64,000 bases of DNA from Shouchella shacheensis (GTDB lineage: Bacteria; Bacillota; Bacilli; Bacillales; Bacillaceae_D). A model generated the notes under the pieces. It was given only the letters and a program-made list of their open reading frames with translations. It was not told the DNA's origin and searched no databases. Made by a program: the position numbers and the translations under genes. Below are positions 52,928 to 61,838 of this stretch, in pieces. The stretch's first letter is position 1. Every line of letters begins with the position of its first letter. The stretch covers positions 324,234 through 388,233 of the forward strand of contig NZ_KQ947393.1 of NCBI RefSeq assembly GCF_001484965.1, in the 5' to 3' direction.

Positions 52928-54154
52928 TTAACGAACGCGGCTATACTTGCCTTTTTTCCGATGAATGAGCGAGGTGCTGCCACTAAAGGCAAGCAGCCCG
53001 GTGAACACGAGCGTGACGACCGCGTACAACACAGGAGCAGTGAACACAACGATCACGCTAAAGACAAGCGCCAGCACAAACAGAAGTCGTAAGGCAATGA
53101 ATGTTAGGGCCTGCTTTTGCCCAAGTGGCTCGATTGGGTAGAGATCCACCCACATGCTCGTTCGATAGTGGTACGACAGTGTCGACAGCTGCATCATCGT
53201 CATATGCGTGAACAAGACAGCAATCGCCACCTGCATCCAGCCAGCGGGTAAGAAATACAACAGAACCCCCCCAACAAGCATTAGTCGGAAATAAACGCCT
53301 AAATAATCATTGGCCCTGATGAATGAGCGAGCAAACAAATGGTGATACACCGTGCGCTTGTTGCCGCCAAGCACCGGAATCAACCACTGCAAATACCGGC
53401 GCTCACGCACTTTGTGACGGAGTGCAGGGACATCCGCAAAGACGTTGGCAATCCGGTAGAAAAACATCACCATGCTATTCTCAACCTCAATCAGACGTTC
53501 CCACTTTAACGAATGGCGCTTTGAAAACATACGCCAGTAGAACACATAGAGAAGGCCCATGCCAATAAGCATCAGCAAAAGAAGCCAAAATGGGCTATTT
53601 GAGAAAAGCAAATAAGCAAAAACAGCGTTTACTAGAAGACGCAACAGGATGTGAGAGATTCGGTCTCCGCTACCTGTTAAGCGCTGCTCCTCCCAGACGC
53701 AGTAGAGATTCCACGCTTTGACGATAAGAAGAAGAACGAGCGCCAGCCAAAACGTTGCCCCCTCTCCAATTCGCGCGGTGAACATTGGACCGGCCGAAAG
53801 CATAATTAAGACGATAAACCCACATTGCCAGATAAGCGAGTAGCGAATCGATTTCTGGAAATACTCGCCAAGATGGGCTTCATAAGGCAAGAGAAAGACA
53901 ACATCCGCCTGCTTCACGAAGGTGCGCACTTTTCCCTGTGTTAAGCGCCAGGCAAACAGAGCCGTCAGCAGCTCGGCTACAGGAAAATTCGCAGGCATGT
54001 CCGCGATAAATTGCTGGTAGTAGACCGTTAAAAAGATAAAAAGAAAATAGACCGAGGCCACGAATCCACTATTTAAGATGAGTTTCAAATAGCCACGGGC
54101 CTCCTGCCAATAGCTTGAGCGACGTTCTGACCAAAGCGAAGCCCCGTTCATCAT
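52928..54154 (-). CDS. ecsB: ABC transporter permease EcsB
   Basis: 408 aa with about eight to ten membrane helices, N-terminal SLWSERRSSYWQEARGYLKLILNSGF and the cytosolic stretch PYEAHLGEYFQKSI typical of EcsB. Works with EcsA as an ABC transporter affecting RasP protease function and protein secretion. ATG overlaps the ecsA stop (ATGA). Confidence 0.9.
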   Translation of the reverse strand: MMNGASLWSERRSSYWQEARGYLKLILNSGFVASVYFLFIFLTVYYQQFIADMPANFPVAELLTALFAWRLTQGKVRTFVKQADVVFLLPYEAHLGEYFQKSIRYSLIWQCGFIVLIMLSAGPMFTARIGEGATFWLALVLLLIVKAWNLYCVWEEQRLTGSGDRISHILLRLLVNAVFAYLLFSNSPFWLLLLMLIGMGLLYVFYWRMFSKRHSLKWERLIEVENSMVMFFYRIANVFADVPALRHKVRERRYLQWLIPVLGGNKRTVYHHLFARSFIRANDYLGVYFRLMLVGGVLLYFLPAGWMQVAIAVLFTHMTMMQLSTLSYHYRTSMWVDLYPIEPLGQKQALTFIALRLLFVLALVFSVIVVFTAPVLYAVVTLVFTGLLAFSGSTSLIHRKKGKYSRVR

Positions 54155-54894
54155 TGGAGCCCGCCCTTAGTCATCTCAATATAGATGTCATCAAGTGTGG
54201 CATTTGGCTGCTTAATTTGTGTGCGCATCTCTTCAAGCGTCCCTGTGAGCACAACCTTCCCTTGGTGCAGAATGACAAAGCGGTCACAGTACCGTTCCGC
54301 CGTTGCCAAAATATGCGTCGACATCAATACGGCCGCCCCACCTGCCTTCATGTCTGAGATTAAGTTCAAAAAGGATTGAATTCCGACAGGATCAAGCCCG
54401 ACAATCGGCTCGTCGACTACATAGAGGGACGGTCTTGCGAGAAAGGCACTCATGATCATCACCTTTTGTCGCATTCCTTTGGAAAAGTGACTCGGGAACC
54501 ACTTTTTCATTTTCACCATATTAAACTCTTTTAACAGTTCTTCTGCTCTCTCTTCAAAGACATCAGGCTCAATTCCATAGGCTACGCTTGTCAGCTCCAA
54601 GTGCTCCCACAGCGTCAGCTCATCATAGAGCACAGGGGTTTCCGGTATGTAGGCAAACGAACGCCGGTAGCTGTTGGCATCCTCGCTAAAAGAACGATCA
54701 TTGATCGTCACTTGGCCTTTTTGCGCATCCATTAAACCGAGCACATGTTTGATCGTCGTACTCTTTCCCGCTCCATTCAAACCGATGAGTCCAACAATTT
54801 CTTTTTTCTTTACCGTAAATGAAACATTATGCAAAACGGGTTTCTTAGGCGAATACCCCCCCGTCAACTCCTTAATCGTTAATAAATCACTCAT
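54151..54894 (-). CDS. ecsA: ABC transporter ATP-binding protein EcsA
   Basis: 247 aa, AGAGGAGG ribosome site. Walker A GLIGLNGAGKSTTIK, signature HFSKGMRQKVMIMSAFL, Walker B LYVVDEPIVGLDPVG, switch STHIL. Divergent from hit, as in B. subtilis. The KGMRQK form of the signature is usual for drug/bacteriocin-type exporters and EcsA. Confidence 0.94.
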   Translation of the reverse strand: MSDLLTIKELTGGYSPKKPVLHNVSFTVKKKEIVGLIGLNGAGKSTTIKHVLGLMDAQKGQVTINDRSFSEDANSYRRSFAYIPETPVLYDELTLWEHLELTSVAYGIEPDVFEERAEELLKEFNMVKMKKWFPSHFSKGMRQKVMIMSAFLARPSLYVVDEPIVGLDPVGIQSFLNLISDMKAGGAAVLMSTHILATAERYCDRFVILHQGKVVLTGTLEEMRTQIKQPNATLDDIYIEMTKGGLQ

Positions 54895-55044
54895 CAGCGA
54901 TTCCTCCTCTCTGGACAGTTTATCAAAATGTCACCTGGTTTACACTTTTTACGGGCAACGTTCGTGCGACAATTTTCTCTCTGTCGTTGCATGCAACGAA
55001 AATAACGGGTAAGCTAGAACCATCAAGGAAAAGAGGTGACTCAA

Positions 55045-55467
55045 GTGGCCGAAGACTGTATTTTTTGTAAAATCGTAAGTGGAGATATCCCTTCCACGAA
55101 GATGTTTGAAAACGACCATGTGCTTGCCTTTTTTGACATTTCGCAAGTAACCAAAGGGCATACGCTTGTCATCCCAAAGGAGCACCATCGCGACTTATAT
55201 GCACTTCCAAAGGATACGGCAAGTCAGTTGTTTGAAGTGGTTCCGGAGATTGCGTCAGCCTTAAAAGACGCATTTGAACCAGAGGGGATGAACATCCTGA
55301 ACAATAATGGAGAGATTGCCGGGCAATCGGTCTTCCACTATCATCTGCATTTGCTTCCCCGTTACGGAGAGGGCGACGGGTACGGCGGCGTTTGGAAGGA
55401 GCATGGCTCCGAGTACTCTCAACAAGACTTTGACGGGATGGCAAGCCTTGTAAAAAGCAAGTTATAA
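55045..55467 (+). CDS. hit: HIT family nucleotide-binding protein
   Basis: 140 aa starting at GTG 55045 after AGAGGTGA, giving (M)AEDCIFCKIVSGDIPSTKMF. Histidine triad HYHLHLLPRYGEGDG near the C-terminus and a CxxC (CIFC) zinc pair. HinT-type hydrolase of nucleoside phosphoramidates. A TTGCAT-17-TAAGCT promoter candidate lies about 65 bp upstream. Confidence 0.94.
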   Translation: MAEDCIFCKIVSGDIPSTKMFENDHVLAFFDISQVTKGHTLVIPKEHHRDLYALPKDTASQLFEVVPEIASALKDAFEPEGMNILNNNGEIAGQSVFHYHLHLLPRYGEGDGYGGVWKEHGSEYSQQDFDGMASLVKSKL

Positions 55468-55499
55468 GCTAATCGATTCGATTAGCTTATTATTTTTTA
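55466..55499 (+). terminator. Terminator after hit
   Basis: AAGCTAATCG pairs with CGATTAGCTT around ATT, then ATTATTTTTT, starting at the stop codon. Confidence 0.9.
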
Positions 55500-55595
55500 A
55501 AAATACTGGCACATTGCCCTCAGGTTTATGGTATGATTCTATATATAGAAACGCATTTTGTTTAAAGTGCTAAAGGATTGAGGAGAGAATCAACG

Positions 55596-56681
55596 ATGAA
55601 GACGGTCTATAATTTTAACGCAGGTCCTGCCGCTCTTCCTACATACGCCCTAGAAAGAGCGCAAGAAGAAATGCTTAATTACAAAGAAAGCGGCATGTCC
55701 GTCATGGAGCTTAGTCACCGGAGCAGCACATACGAAGCTGTCCACAACCATGCAAAAGCACAGCTGCGTACGTTAATGGCGGTTCCCGACGATTATGAAA
55801 TTCTGTTTTTGCAAGGCGGCGCGAGCCTGCAGTTCGCGATGCTCCCGCTGAACTTTCTAAGCGAAGAAAAGACGGCGAGTTATATATTGACGGGTTCTTG
55901 GTCGGAAAAAGCCTTGAAGGAAGCGAAGCTCATCGGTTCCACACATGTTGCGGCTAGTGGAAAAGAAAAGAATTATACGCGTATTCCTTCGACTAGTGAA
56001 TTAACCTTTGCTGCCAACGAGGCGTACGTGCACCTCACATCCAACAACACGATTTTCGGTACTCAGTGGAAGGAGTTCCCAGACACGAGTTCCCCGCTGA
56101 TCGCGGATATGTCGAGCGACATCCTTTCAAGAAAGGTTAACGTTCGTCAGTTTGCGATGATTTACGCGGGAGCGCAGAAGAATCTAGGTCCATCAGGCCT
56201 TACCGTTTCTATAATTCGTCACGATTTACTGGAACAAACGAGGTCCAATGTCCCTTCGATCCTTTCATATAACACGCATTCTGAGAGTAACTCCCTGTAC
56301 AACACGCCCCCAACCTTTGCGATTTATATGCTCGGGCATGTGCTTGATTGGATGGCAAGCGTTGGCGGAATGGACGAGATTGAGCGTCGAAATGAAGAAA
56401 AAGCAGCGCTTATCTACAAAGCGATGGATGAGTCTAGCGGCTTCTATCACGGGCATGCACGCCCAGATTCCCGCTCTCGTATGAACATTACCTTCACACT
56501 GCCTACGAAGGAATTGACGGAGATGTTTCTTCACGAGGCGAGTGAAGCTGGGTTTGTTGGTCTTAACGGCCATCGTTCTGTTGGCGGTTGTCGCGCTTCT
56601 GCGTATAATGCCGTTCCTTACGAAGCCTGCGCGGCGCTACAAGCCTTTATGACAGATTTTCGAAAACGCAACTCTAACTGA
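55596..56681 (+). CDS. serC: Phosphoserine aminotransferase
   Basis: 361 aa from the ATG at 55596 (GAGGAGAG upstream), giving MKTVYNFNAGPAALPTYALE. PLP enzyme of serine and pyridoxal phosphate synthesis; Schiff-base Lys in IYAGAQKNLGPSGLTV, and EMLNYKESGMSVMELSHRSS, GHRSVGGCRASAYNA are conserved. An extended -10 (TGGTATGAT) lies about 65 bp upstream. Confidence 0.96.
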   Translation: MKTVYNFNAGPAALPTYALERAQEEMLNYKESGMSVMELSHRSSTYEAVHNHAKAQLRTLMAVPDDYEILFLQGGASLQFAMLPLNFLSEEKTASYILTGSWSEKALKEAKLIGSTHVAASGKEKNYTRIPSTSELTFAANEAYVHLTSNNTIFGTQWKEFPDTSSPLIADMSSDILSRKVNVRQFAMIYAGAQKNLGPSGLTVSIIRHDLLEQTRSNVPSILSYNTHSESNSLYNTPPTFAIYMLGHVLDWMASVGGMDEIERRNEEKAALIYKAMDESSGFYHGHARPDSRSRMNITFTLPTKELTEMFLHEASEAGFVGLNGHRSVGGCRASAYNAVPYEACAALQAFMTDFRKRNSN

Positions 56682-56695
56682 AAGGAGTCCTAAAA

Positions 56696-57049
56696 ATGGG
56701 GATAAAAGCTATATTCACTGGACTGGCAGCTGGAACGATCATTGCCGGAACTGCCGTGCTTCTGACCACTCCTCACTCCGGCAAATATGTGCGCCAGGCA
56801 AGCGTTACTACATACCAAACTAGCCGCCAAACGCTCAAGCAACTGTCCGCAGATGTGAAAGAGATTGGCAAGGAAGCAAAGAAAACGATTGAACTTAGCA
56901 AAAGCGTCGGCACGCAAACAGCCAAGGAACTAAAAACGAGCGTTGAAACCTGGAAAAACGAAGCCCAACCAAGTATTGAGGCGCTCAGCGGACACGTCAA
57001 ATCCGCTCAAGATCAGGTCCATCATTTGAATGAATCACTAAAGAACTAA
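56696..57049 (+). CDS. yhaH: YtxH-like membrane-anchored protein YhaH
   Basis: 117 aa. One N-terminal membrane helix with small residues (FTGLAAGTIIAGTAVLLTTP), PHSGKYVR as in YtxH/YhaH proteins, then a long amphipathic helix with many Lys/Thr/Glu. Size and place between serC and hpr match B. subtilis yhaH. Function unknown. Confidence 0.85.
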   Translation: MGIKAIFTGLAAGTIIAGTAVLLTTPHSGKYVRQASVTTYQTSRQTLKQLSADVKEIGKEAKKTIELSKSVGTQTAKELKTSVETWKNEAQPSIEALSGHVKSAQDQVHHLNESLKN

Positions 57050-57053
57050 CAGC

Positions 57054-57084
57054 ATAAGAAGCCATAGGCTATGGCTTCTTCGAA
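57054..57084 (+). terminator. Terminator after yhaH
   Basis: GAAGCCATAG pairs with CTATGGCTTC with almost no loop; T-run is short (TTCG), so moderate strength. Confidence 0.7.
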
Positions 57085-57203
57085 AAACGAAAATTTAATT
57101 GAAAATTTCTTCTTTATTTTTAGTCAGAAAAAAGGCATAATGGAGAAGTAAAGTATTTAACGATAGTATTTGGGGAGACCTTAATGGGATGGAGGACAAA
57201 AAG

Positions 57204-57773
57204 ATGGATCACTCGTTAAAAGAAACGCTTATCTTCAGCCAGAAGATGGCCCACCTAAGCAAGGCTTTGTGGAAATCCGTTGAGAAAGACTGGCAGCTTT
57301 GGATCAAACCTTTCAACCTCAACTTGAATGAGCATCATATCCTATGGATTGCCTTTCAACAGGATGGAGCTTCCGTATCCGACATTGCCAATTACGGCGT
57401 CATGCATGTGTCAACGGCCTTTAACTTTTCCAAGAAGCTGGCAGCCCGTGGTTTGTTAACCTTCTCCAAGAAAACGCACGACAAACGTAACACGTACGTT
57501 TGTTTAACAGAAGAAGGAGAGGAGCTGCTTTTAAAAACCTTTGAAACATTTAACGAGCAAACATTCAGCGTGTATGAGGCCGGACTTCCAATCCGTGATT
57601 TGTATGGAAGGTTCCCGGAATTCTCCGAACTGACCACCATGATTCGCCACATCTACGGAAATGAGTTTGTTGAGGGGTTCGAAACGCGGCTGCATGATTT
57701 TGAAGAGGGCATCACCGTGGAAGATGGGGAGCTCGTTTTCGAACCAAAAACGAAAATGCCCACACTTTTCTAG
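57204..57773 (+). CDS. hpr: MarR-family transition-state regulator Hpr (ScoC)
   Basis: 189 aa from the ATG at 57204, 8 nt after GGAGG; an ATG five codons earlier overlaps that site. The stretch WIKPFNLNLNEHHILWIAFQ and the winged helix (SVSDIANYGVMHVSTAFNFS, KKTHDKRNTYVCLTEEGEE) are nearly identical to B. subtilis Hpr. Known role: represses extracellular protease, peptide-transport and sporulation-phase genes. Confidence 0.94.
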   Translation: MDHSLKETLIFSQKMAHLSKALWKSVEKDWQLWIKPFNLNLNEHHILWIAFQQDGASVSDIANYGVMHVSTAFNFSKKLAARGLLTFSKKTHDKRNTYVCLTEEGEELLLKTFETFNEQTFSVYEAGLPIRDLYGRFPEFSELTTMIRHIYGNEFVEGFETRLHDFEEGITVEDGELVFEPKTKMPTLF

Positions 57774-57804
57774 AAAGGCAAAAAGGCCTAGCAACAAAAA
57801 TTCA

Positions 57805-57842
57805 GAGCAAGAAAAGGAGCACAGGTTCACTCCGTCTGTGCT
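57805..57842 (-). terminator. Terminator overlapping the end of the YpmS-like gene
   Basis: On the minus strand AGCACAG pairs with CTGTGCT across a loop that contains the stop codon, followed by CCTTTTCTTG. Confidence 0.6.
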
Positions 57843-58462
57843 TCGTTCTCTTGTCTTATTAAACTAAGTTCAATTTGATCCTCTAACAAGTCCATCGTTT
57901 CGACGCGAATGCCGTAGGGTTCCATCTCCTCAATATCTGTTACGCGTAAATCGACCATTTCCTCCCCGGGGTAGACATGGAGCCACCCTGGCAGTTCCCC
58001 GTAGTCTTGATACCACTGCAGTGCCCGGGAGGCCGATAATTGAAGAAAGCCAGCTCTTAAATCGTTTGCGTGAAGGCGTAAGTTGCCGTCTGCTAACACT
58101 TCTGGGTCAAAGGACATCCCTATTGAAATGGAACTTCCGAATACTTCCATTTTGCCCTCAAGAACGACTTCCTCCCCTTCTAGCTGTAGAGTAAAGAGAT
58201 TGTCCTCTTCCTCATTTAAAACTTCTCGAAGCAGTGTATTCGCCTGAGCAGGAGTTACACTAAGCGCAAGCAATGCATCTTGCTCTGCCACTTCCTCATG
58301 CTCCGGTGCTCTCGTGTCATCAACGGCTCCAAAAAGGCGAAACCCTAGCACCACGAGTGTTGTTACCAGCACAAGCAAAAGTGCGAGCACGAGATAAAAC
58401 CCTCTTTTATAGACCCCAGCGTTGGCACTAGTTCGCGTCTCTTTCACGTTTCTCACTCCCAT
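57827..58462 (-). CDS. YpmS/DUF2140 family membrane protein
   Basis: 211 aa from the ATG at 58462 (GGAGGAG 5 nt upstream; alternative ATG at 58474). One membrane helix (GFYLVLALLLVLVTTLVVLGFRLF), then an extracytoplasmic domain with the DUF2140 pattern: TPAQANTLLREVL, a GKMEVFGSSISIGMSFDPEV strand pair, ADGNLRLHANDLRAGFLQL, ALQWYQDYGELPGWLHVYP. The fold resembles lipid-binding YpmS proteins; function unknown. Convergent with hpr and not part of the B. subtilis neighbourhood as I recall it. Confidence 0.75.
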   Translation of the reverse strand: MGVRNVKETRTSANAGVYKRGFYLVLALLLVLVTTLVVLGFRLFGAVDDTRAPEHEEVAEQDALLALSVTPAQANTLLREVLNEEEDNLFTLQLEGEEVVLEGKMEVFGSSISIGMSFDPEVLADGNLRLHANDLRAGFLQLSASRALQWYQDYGELPGWLHVYPGEEMVDLRVTDIEEMEPYGIRVETMDLLEDQIELSLIRQENEAQTE

Positions 58463-58563
58463 CTTCTCCTCCATTTCATTCTACTCTTTCCTCGATTTCC
58501 TGTAAATTTATTTTATGCTCGCCTATCTTTTTAGAGGTTTTTTTGATAGAGTAAGGGAAAAGA

Positions 58564-58767
58564 ATGGCGGATTGGAGGCGACTTCCTGTGATTATATTCA
58601 TTATGATTTTCGGCATTTTCATTCTCTTTATTATAAATTCGATGATTGATTCCCTTTGCGTTAAGCGAGACATTCCTTCTGAAAAGCAACCTACCCTTTT
58701 TCGTTTTATGAACATCTGTACAACGTTGCTGTTGACCACCTCCTATGTCAACTATGTTCATTTTTAA
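58564..58767 (+). CDS. Possible small membrane protein
   Basis: 67 aa: MADWRRLP, a hydrophobic helix (VIIFIMIFGIFILFIINSMI), a short loop SLCVKRDIPSEKQPTLFRFM, and a second hydrophobic stretch. AAGGGA lies 5 nt before the ATG and a strong terminator follows the stop. The opposite strand is also open over this stretch, so the coding direction is not certain. No family recognised. Confidence 0.5.
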   Translation: MADWRRLPVIIFIMIFGIFILFIINSMIDSLCVKRDIPSEKQPTLFRFMNICTTLLLTTSYVNYVHF

Positions 58768-58790
58768 TTTGTCCACGTTCCCCCTCTAAA

Positions 58791-58835
58791 AAAACGCTAC
58801 GCTCGCCAGAACCTAGCGAGCGTAGCGTTTATGTT
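58791..58835. terminator. Bidirectional terminator
   Basis: AAACGCTACGCTCGC pairs perfectly with GCGAGCGTAGCGTTT around a nine-base loop; T-rich and A-rich flanks let it serve both the plus-strand small membrane ORF and the minus-strand YjcZ gene. Confidence 0.9.
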
Positions 58836-58841
58836 TTTCGA

Positions 58842-58937
58842 TTAGCACATCCAAGAGGCACCAATGATTACAAGCAAAATAAACAAAACAACGATCAGTG
58901 CAAATCCGCTTCCAGATCCTCCTGCAGCATAACTCAT
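58842..58937 (-). CDS. YjcZ family micro-protein (sporulation-type)
   Basis: 31 aa: MSYAAGGSGSGFALIVVLFI then LLVIIGASWMC. AAGGAGG ribosome site. A glycine/serine N-terminus and a single hydrophobic helix FALIVVLFILLVI-GA-W are the YjcZ pattern, small membrane proteins of bacilli annotated as sporulation-related. One of two adjacent copies. Confidence 0.85.
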   Translation of the reverse strand: MSYAAGGSGSGFALIVVLFILLVIIGASWMC

Positions 58938-59002
58938 TTTCAAGTCCTCCTTCATCATTTTACATAGTTTTACGAACGTAACTACTTAGAGATGTCTGCC
59001 AC

Positions 59003-59083
59003 CTACAACCAGGCTGCACCCACAATGACAAGTAGAATGAACAAAACAACAATTAGTGCAAAGTCCCCCTGGTATCCGTAAAT
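59003..59083 (-). CDS. Second YjcZ-type micro-protein, apparent ATT start
   Basis: 26 aa: IYGYQGDFALIVVLFILLVI then VGAAWL. The hydrophobic helix matches its neighbour residue for residue. No ATG, GTG or TTG is in frame before an upstream stop; ATT at 59083 stands five nt after a perfect AGGAGGTG. Either translation starts at AUU or the start codon has been lost (ATG to ATT) and this is a young pseudogene. Confidence 0.55.
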   Translation of the reverse strand: MYGYQGDFALIVVLFILLVIVGAAWL

Positions 59084-59180
59084 ACGAACACCTCCTCTGC
59101 GCTTTGTTACGATATCCTATGCATGAAATAAAATTGGGGGTACTAGGCAATTGCCCTAATTTGCCCACTTATCCACGTGA

Positions 59181-59250
59181 TTGTTGCCCCTCTGCTTTTA
59201 TGGTATAGTAGGTTTTATGTTACGGTAAATTGGGTAATCAACCCAATTGA
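59181..59250 (+). promoter_or_regulatory. prsA promoter and leader hairpin
   Basis: TTGTTG (59181-59186), 17 bp, TATAGT (59204-59209) with an upstream TG (extended -10). Shortly after, AATTGGGT and ACCCAATT (about 59228-59249) form an eight-pair hairpin in the untranslated leader. The hairpin could stabilise the transcript or be a protein-binding site. Confidence 0.6.
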
Positions 59251-59304
59251 CCTAAAATCGTCAAGCATGAGTAGTGAGCTCAGTTTAACTATAGGAGTGT
59301 GCAT

Positions 59305-60327
59305 ATGAAAAAATATTTGCTGACAACCGTTACTTTGGCAAGCCTTACCGTCATTGCTGCATGCAACGGTGATGAAGGCTCTACCGATGATGCCTTGATT
59401 ACAGTTGGCGACAACACAGAGATTACGCAACAAGAGCTCTTTGATGTGATGAAAACTTCAGAAAGCGGTCAACAAGAGGTAATTAGCCAGGTGTCTACAG
59501 CGCTTCTCCAGTTGGAAAGAGAAAATCATGACATTTCTGAAGAAGAGCTTGACGCAGAGTTTGAAGAATACAAAGCAAACGTACCTGGTGTAGAAAGCGA
59601 TGAGGACTTGCTCAACGAGCTGGAAGATTTCCTAGCACCTATGGGGATTGAATCCGTTGAAGATTTTAAAAATGAATTAGTCGCACCGCAACTCGTGCTT
59701 GAAGAACTGCAGACCGAAGGGGTAGAAATTTCCGAAGAGGACAAGCAGGCGTACTATGAAGAAAACGAAGAAAACCTGGAACAAGTGGAAGCTCGTCATA
59801 TTCTTGTAGAGGATGAAGAAACAGCGAATGAAGTTCTTGATCGCCTTAATGGTGGCGACGACTTTGCGGACCTTGTCGGCGAATATTCAATTGAAGAATC
59901 CGAAGACGGTCAACTTGGTTTCTTTGGACGCACCGGGCAAATGGACCCTGATTTTTCAGAGGCGGCCTTTGAACTTGAAGTTGGTGAAATCAGCGAACCC
60001 GTGGAATCAAGCTTCGGATGGCATATCATTGAAGTAACCGACCGCCTTGATTCGTATGAAGATTTTCAAGATCAAATCGAGCAGAACTTAATGCAGGAGC
60101 AATTACGCCCGTTCCCTGTAGTCATTGGCGAACTGATTCAGGAACACAACGTCGAATCATCGGATGAGTACTTCCAAGAAGTGATTGACGGGCTCGTCGA
60201 CTCCGCAGAGCAAGCACAACAAGAGCCTGAAGAGGACGCTGAGGGGGAGACTCCAGCTGAAGAAGAAAGTGCTCCAGAAGAAGACCCCGAGGAAGAAGAC
60301 GGAGCTTCTGGAGAGGACGAAGAATAG
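59305..60327 (+). CDS. prsA: Foldase lipoprotein PrsA
   Basis: 340 aa from the ATG at 59305 (AGGAG 7 nt upstream). Lipobox VIAAC near 20; N-terminal chaperone lobe; parvulin peptidyl-prolyl isomerase domain (about 150-240: [52 protein letters not shown]); SurA-like remainder. The last about 45 residues are almost all Glu, Asp, Ala and Pro ([20 protein letters not shown]), an unusually acidic tail. Folds secreted proteins at the outer face of the membrane. Confidence 0.95.
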   Translation: MKKYLLTTVTLASLTVIAACNGDEGSTDDALITVGDNTEITQQELFDVMKTSESGQQEVISQVSTALLQLERENHDISEEELDAEFEEYKANVPGVESDEDLLNELEDFLAPMGIESVEDFKNELVAPQLVLEELQTEGVEISEEDKQAYYEENEENLEQVEARHILVEDEETANEVLDRLNGGDDFADLVGEYSIEESEDGQLGFFGRTGQMDPDFSEAAFELEVGEISEPVESSFGWHIIEVTDRLDSYEDFQDQIEQNLMQEQLRPFPVVIGELIQEHNVESSDEYFQEVIDGLVDSAEQAQQEPEEDAEGETPAEEESAPEEDPEEEDGASGEDEE

Positions 60328-60330
60328 GGC

Positions 60331-60367
60331 ACTGAAAAATCTCGAGCTTCTACCCGCCGGAGCTAGA
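60331..60367 (+). repeat. Truncated dispersed repeat (right end only)
   Basis: CTGAAAAATCTCGAGCTTCT followed by ACCCGCCGGAGCTAGA is the right third of the palindromic element; the left arm is gone. It starts 4 bp after the prsA stop and directly precedes the terminator. Confidence 0.75.
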
Positions 60368-60405
60368 AAAATCCTGAGGAATGCATTCCTCAGGATTTTT
60401 CTTCG
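60366..60405. terminator. Bidirectional terminator between prsA and yhaL
   Basis: AAAAATCCTGAGGAATG pairs with CATTCCTCAGGATTTTT, an almost loopless perfect stem. It overlaps the 3' end of the convergent yhaL gene. Confidence 0.88.
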
Positions 60406-60665
60406 CGTTTGGCACGCGCTTCCTCGATCCGCTTCATATAAACAGCGCCTTCTTGTTCGATCCACTGCTGCTCCTCCCCATTTTCTTCCTGCATTGTCCT
60501 AAGCCACATGTATCCACTGACGAAAACCCCAGCCATGACAATGTAAATCCACCAAGGGCCTGCTAAAAGCAGCGGGCCAAGCGGCGTTTGTGTAAAGAGA
60601 AAAACAACAATGAGGACAAGAAGTGCAATGACGGCAATAACGGAATTGACTTTGGTCGATTTCAT
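60390..60665 (-). CDS. yhaL: YhaL family sporulation-type membrane protein
   Basis: 91 aa. Two hydrophobic segments (SVIAVIALLVLIVVFLFTQT and WWIYIVMAGVFVSGYMWL) and a charged tail with WIEQEGAVYMKRIEEARAKR, the conserved YhaL end. Convergent with prsA, as in B. subtilis. Function unknown. Confidence 0.85.
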   Translation of the reverse strand: MKSTKVNSVIAVIALLVLIVVFLFTQTPLGPLLLAGPWWIYIVMAGVFVSGYMWLRTMQEENGEEQQWIEQEGAVYMKRIEEARAKREEKS

Positions 60666-60755
60666 TCAAAATCCCTCCTGCTAGAAATGGATAACACGGC
60701 TTGTACAGCATCTCTTGTAAAGTGTATGCCATCCACTTAGCAGGTAGAACATGTC

Positions 60756-61715
60756 TTATAGGTCTAATGGTCGCTCTTGAAAAGAAGGCTTATAAAAGCT
60801 GCGATTTTCAAGGGGCATGACACGCTCGGAAAATTCACCTGGCTCGACACGCTCAAGCGCGCGGTCCATCATATTGATTTTGGCGTCGACATTGTCAATT
60901 AAATGGAGCACTTCCGCCTCACGAATAACAGGAGCCTTAGGGGAACCCCATTCTCCCTTCCCGTGGTGACTTAGTACAAGATGCTGGATAATCAGCACCT
61001 CTTCCCCGTCAATTTCTAACTCTTTGGCCGCATCGGCAATCTCTGAAACGACAATGGAAATATGTCCAAGTAACTTGCCCTCAAGTGTATAGGATGTATC
61101 AATTGCACCTGAAAGCTCACGAACCTTGCCAAGGTCATGGAGGATAATTCCCGCATAAAGAAGGTCAGGGTCCAGAGAAGGGTAGAGCTGAACAAAATTT
61201 TTAGCGATTCGCAGCATGGACACAACATGGAAGGCGAGACCTGCCATAAATTCGTGATGGTTTTTCGTTGCTGCGGGTGATTCAAGGAATGCTTGTTGAT
61301 GCTTCTTTAAAAGAAAGCGCGTAATTCGTTGAATCTTAGGATTGCGCATATCAAAGATGTATTGGTTGATTTCTTCAAGCATATCATTTGGTGCGAGTGG
61401 GGCCGAGCGGACGAAATCTCCTACCTTCATCCCATCCATTTGCGTTGTTGGGCGAATGCTAGCGACCTTCAACTGAAGACGACCGCGGTAATCAATCACA
61501 TCTCCCGCTATATGTACGATCGTCTTGTTGGTAAACGTCGCTTCGTCCTCTGGTGAAATCCCCCAGAGCTTCGCTTCAATTTCCCCTGTATGATCCCCAA
61601 GCATGAGCGTTAAAAATGCCTTCGAATTGCTCGCAATTTGCTTGGTGGCTGTTTTTATCAGAAGATACCGTTCGACTTTATCCCCCACCCGATGATGTCG
61701 GATTCCTTTCCTCAT
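60756..61715 (-). CDS. yhaM: 3'-5' exoribonuclease YhaM
   Basis: 319 aa from the ATG at 61715 (GAGAGGTGA upstream); B. subtilis YhaM is 314. An N-terminal OB-fold ([26 protein letters not shown]) and a C-terminal HD domain with metal ligands in [27 protein letters not shown] and [13 protein letters not shown]. Degrades RNA from the 3' end with divalent metal. Stands after the css genes on the same strand, with a terminator between. Confidence 0.95.
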   Translation of the reverse strand: MRKGIRHHRVGDKVERYLLIKTATKQIASNSKAFLTLMLGDHTGEIEAKLWGISPEDEATFTNKTIVHIAGDVIDYRGRLQLKVASIRPTTQMDGMKVGDFVRSAPLAPNDMLEEINQYIFDMRNPKIQRITRFLLKKHQQAFLESPAATKNHHEFMAGLAFHVVSMLRIAKNFVQLYPSLDPDLLYAGIILHDLGKVRELSGAIDTSYTLEGKLLGHISIVVSEIADAAKELEIDGEEVLIIQHLVLSHHGKGEWGSPKAPVIREAEVLHLIDNVDAKINMMDRALERVEPGEFSERVMPLENRSFYKPSFQERPLDL

Positions 61716-61789
61716 GGTTTCACCTCTCGAGACAATTTCTTGCTTTTTAGTATAGCATAGAACACGCTTCCCTTGGTCTTCCGTACACA

Positions 61790-61838
61790 AAAAAAGAGCA
61801 AAGAGCAAGGTTGTCTTACTCCTGCTCTTCGCCAGGCT
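61790..61838 (-). terminator. Terminator after cssS
   Basis: AGAGCAGG and CCTTGCTCT pair around the cssS stop codon on the minus strand, followed by TTGCTC and T7. Confidence 0.65.

Noticed and set aside
58476-58739. Minus-strand 87-codon open frame upstream of the YpmS-like gene
   Set aside because: Charged, compositionally odd product with no ribosome site, and it crosses a plus-strand hydrophobic ORF that has one; the plus-strand reading is preferred, with caution.
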